Positions 6,322 to 7,746 of a DNA stretch of 7,746 nt are shown one piece after another. A program made the position numbers and the translations under genes. Each line of letters begins with the position of its first letter. Position 1 is the first letter of the stretch. The DNA lies in the NCBI GenBank assembly GCA_937923255.1, contig CALAIL010000054.1:1-7746 (forward strand), given 5' to 3'. The DNA is from an uncultured Propionivibrio sp. (GTDB taxonomy: Bacteria > Pseudomonadota > Gammaproteobacteria > Burkholderiales > Rhodocyclaceae). The notes beneath the pieces are model-generated. The model had not been told where the DNA came from. It did no database searches and saw only the letters and a list, made by a program, of their open reading frames with translations.

Positions 6322-7356
6322 ATGAATATTGAAAAGCGTCATCTGGTGATTCTGCCCAAATGCTACGCTGCCAACAGCATTGTGGTCGACGGCGAACGTC
6401 GTATTCTGCTGGCTTCCGAAGGCGATGCGCCCTGCCTGGCCTGGCGGGGGCCGGACTATGTTGAATCGCACACCGTCTGGGAAGGGCCGGGCGGAACGAT
6501 GGCGATCGTCCCTATTCCCGGAACGCGTGGTGAATTTCTCGCCGTGCAAAAGTTCTATCGCATGTTCGACTGGGAAGAGGCCCAGGTCGTGCACGTGCGC
6601 CCTGACGGCGCGTGCGGATACAAGGTGACCGATCTGGTGCATTTACCTTATGTGCACCGTTTCGATCTCCTGACTGTGGGCGATCGCCACTACTTCATCG
6701 CCTGTACGCTGGCAACCCAAAAAAAGTCTATCGAAGACTGGTCAAGTGCCGGAAAAATCTGGGTCGGTGAATATACGGGTCCCGAAAAACTTTCGCTGGC
6801 CGTGCTGAAAGAAGGGATTACCCAGAATCATGGTTATTACCGTCTCGTGACGCCGGACGGCGTGCGGGGACTGGTGACCGGTCGGGAAGGCGCGTTCGAG
6901 GTGACGCCGCCGGATGGCAATGGACGCGGATGGACGGTCACGCAGTTCATGGATTGGCCGATCAGCGATATTTCGGCGATCGACATCGACGGTGACGGCG
7001 AGCTCGAATTTGCCACGATCGAGCCATTTCATGGCACCTACTTCCGCATCTACAAACGGATCAACGGCAGCTTCCAGAAAATTTTCGAGCATCCGGAAGT
7101 GACCGAGTTTTATCACGTCGTCGTCGGTGCAAGGCTGGCGGGCGTTCCGGTCTTTATCGGCGGCTGCCGGCGCGGCAGGCAGGAGCTTTTTTATGTACGC
7201 GCCGATCCCTCGAACCCGTCGAAGCTCAAGCCGGAACTGATCGAAGCCGGCGTCGGCCCCAGCAATGTCTATGTGCTCAATGAAGCGGGGCGGGACATCA
7301 TCGTCGCCGCCAATCGGGAGACGGACGAAGCTGCGTTGTATATCGTTACCCCATAG
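6322..7356 (+). CDS. Hypothetical protein, probable beta-propeller with FG-GAP-like calcium loop
   Basis: A 344-residue protein that I do not recognise as a named gene. It is rich in beta-strand patterns separated by short turns, with repeated blocks of the kind RRILLASEGDAPCLAW, EFLAVQKFYRMFDWEEAQVV, and ELFYVRADPSNPSKLKPELI, consistent with a propeller. The best motif is DIDGDGELEFATIE (221-234): D221, D223, D225 and E229 form a DxDxDG calcium-type loop as in FG-GAP/VCBS repeats. Only one such loop is clear. There is no signal peptide or membrane segment, so a cytosolic location is inferred, which is unusual for FG-GAP proteins. The start has a GGAG site at 6310-6313, eight bases upstream. 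It follows dctP in the same direction by 300 bases with a strong hairpin between; no terminator separates them, so co-transcription is possible. Base composition and codon use look like its neighbours. A lectin, lyase or regulatory role is possible but unsupported. Confidence 0.8.
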   Translation: MNIEKRHLVILPKCYAANSIVVDGERRILLASEGDAPCLAWRGPDYVESHTVWEGPGGTMAIVPIPGTRGEFLAVQKFYRMFDWEEAQVVHVRPDGACGYKVTDLVHLPYVHRFDLLTVGDRHYFIACTLATQKKSIEDWSSAGKIWVGEYTGPEKLSLAVLKEGITQNHGYYRLVTPDGVRGLVTGREGAFEVTPPDGNGRGWTVTQFMDWPISDISAIDIDGDGELEFATIEPFHGTYFRIYKRINGSFQKIFEHPEVTEFYHVVVGARLAGVPVFIGGCRRGRQELFYVRADPSNPSKLKPELIEAGVGPSNVYVLNEAGRDIIVAANRETDEAALYIVTP

Positions 7357-7364
7357 GCGCTGTT

Positions 7365-7424
7365 TATAGCGGCTTCCTTTGCCAAAATTATTGCCTTGTC
7401 TTTTGGCAAAGATGAGCCGCTATA
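7365..7424. repeat. Long inverted repeat of the same family as the left-end repeats
   Basis: TATAGCGGCT (7365-7374) pairs with AGCCGCTATA (7415-7424), and CTTTGCCAAAA (7377-7387) pairs with TTTTGGCAAAG (7401-7411): 10 plus 11 bp with a small internal loop and a 13-base loop. The left arm, reverse complemented, reads TTTTGGCAAAGGAAGCCGC, the module at 10-28 and 116-134. The segment 7394-7411 matches the reverse complement of 39-55. It starts nine bases after the stop of the propeller gene and no T tract follows it on either strand. It could block 3'-exonucleases or act as a genomic palindromic repeat. Confidence 0.8.
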
Positions 7425-7432
7425 GATTGTTT

Positions 7433-7619
7433 GGCTTTTAAAAAGGCTGCCCGCAACCCCTTATGGATAGGGCGTTTCCGGGCAGGTGCCTCTGAAGCCC
7501 TTATAAATAAAGGGCTTCAGGGCAATAGCCTTGGAGATGCCCTGTTTACAAGGGCTTCAGAGCATCCTCCTTGGAGAAGCCCTAAATTACACGGGCTAGC
7601 GGACAGTCGCCCGGAAGAA
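7433..7619 (+). repeat. Tandem array of diverged 40-42 bp hairpin units, possible structured RNA
   Basis: Units at 7457-7496, 7497-7538, 7539-7578 and 7579-7619, with a partial one at 7433-7456, share the pattern (G)CCCT, 7-9 variable bases, then A/C-GGGC and usually an ending in GAA or GAT. Hairpins seen: CTGCCCG/CGGGCAG (7447-7485), CTGAAGCCCTT/AAGGGCTTCAG (7492-7520, 11 bp), CAGGGCA/TGCCCTG (7518-7544), AGGGCTTC/GAAGCCCT (7551-7583) and CGGGC/GCCCG (7592-7613). The A-T closing pair in one unit is C-G in another, a compensatory change. GGA occurs in or beside several loops (7465, 7533, 7573, 7601). No clear promoter or T-tract terminator was found. It is not CRISPR: the repeated parts are too diverged. 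Candidate small RNA, or a decayed palindromic repeat cluster. Confidence 0.6.
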
Positions 7620-7746
7620 CCTAAAAACAAAGATTAAAAGGATTGTTTGACTGTGTAGGCGCTGGCTCCGTCCGCGAGGCTTCTCTTTATGCTGTAGCGC
7701 TGAGCGGCAGCGCGCCCCGCTGACTTTCTTTGCCTCGCCAAAGAAA
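7620..7746. other. Gene-free right edge with two further hairpins
   Basis: After the array comes an A-rich stretch (7620-7640) and then GC-rich sequence with no gene. GCGCTG-AGCGG-CAGCGC (7697-7713) is a 6 bp hairpin. At 7725-7746 TTTCTTTG pairs with CAAAGAAA around a 6-base loop, and the window stops at the last base of that stem, so it may be longer. This last motif resembles short palindromes I have seen repeated between genes in beta- and gammaproteobacteria, but that is recollection, not shown here. Confidence 0.5.

Noticed and set aside
6107..6325. Plus-strand frame of 72 codons from TTG, overlapping the propeller start as ATGA
   Set aside because: It begins inside the large hairpin, lacks a ribosome site, resembles no family, and covers structured DNA. 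The four-base overlap is probably chance.
6046..6642. Minus-strand frame of 198 codons overlapping the propeller gene
   Set aside because: It is antisense to a well-supported gene and to the hairpin, with no family resemblance.
7433..7619. CRISPR array
   Set aside because: Units are diverged along their whole length, there is no clean identical repeat/unique spacer alternation, and no cas gene is nearby.
7433..7619. Integron attC-like sites
   Set aside because: No paired RYYYAAC and GTTRRRY core sites and no integrase or cassette genes.
7431..7637. Plus-strand frame of 68 codons through the hairpin array
   Set aside because: TTG start with no ribosome site; unit lengths of 40, 41 and 42 break any repeating peptide pattern, so the repeats are conserved as nucleic acid, not protein.

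Overview
The window reads as ordinary chromosome of a betaproteobacterium, probably Rhodocyclales-like. This rests on gene content and protein style (a long-N-terminus PilJ, a DOMON-like/DUF1343 pair, a DctP-type TRAP binding protein). No rRNA or marker gene fixes the taxonomy. There are five convincing protein genes, no tRNA or rRNA, no transposase and no CRISPR array.

Layout. Positions 1-138 hold two copies of a short repeat, 106 bp apart. Minus strand 1962 to 137 is a two-gene unit: a DOMON-like protein whose stop overlaps (ATGA) the start of a DUF1343/NamZ-like protein, a family linked to peptidoglycan muropeptide breakdown. A divergent intergenic region of about 340 bp follows, with a plausible sigma70 promoter for the plus-strand gene at 2303-4477. 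That gene encodes a PilJ-type methyl-accepting transducer and ends at a clear Rho-independent terminator (4508-4532). After about 475 bp without a convincing gene comes dctP (5008-6021), a secreted TRAP-transporter solute-binding protein with no DctQ or DctM permease gene anywhere in the window. A 300 bp gap holding a very strong nested hairpin (6077-6160) separates it from a cytosolic, probably beta-propeller protein of unknown function (6322-7356).

The last 390 bp (7357-7746) hold no gene but are densely structured. They contain a long inverted repeat of the same family as the left-end repeats (7365-7424), then four diverged tandem units of 40-42 bp that fold as a chain of GGGC/GCCC hairpins, several with GGA in the loop (7433-7619), then two more hairpins, the last cut by the window edge.

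How the parts may work together. The two minus-strand genes are very likely co-translated. PilJ would feed a Chp/Pil two-component system encoded elsewhere. dctP and the propeller gene are co-directional and may share a transcript, with the hairpin between them suited to stabilising the dctP message. The least explained items are the tandem hairpin array (a possible structured or CsrA-binding RNA, or a degenerate repeat element), the nested hairpin after dctP, and the permease-less TRAP binding protein beside an unknown propeller protein.
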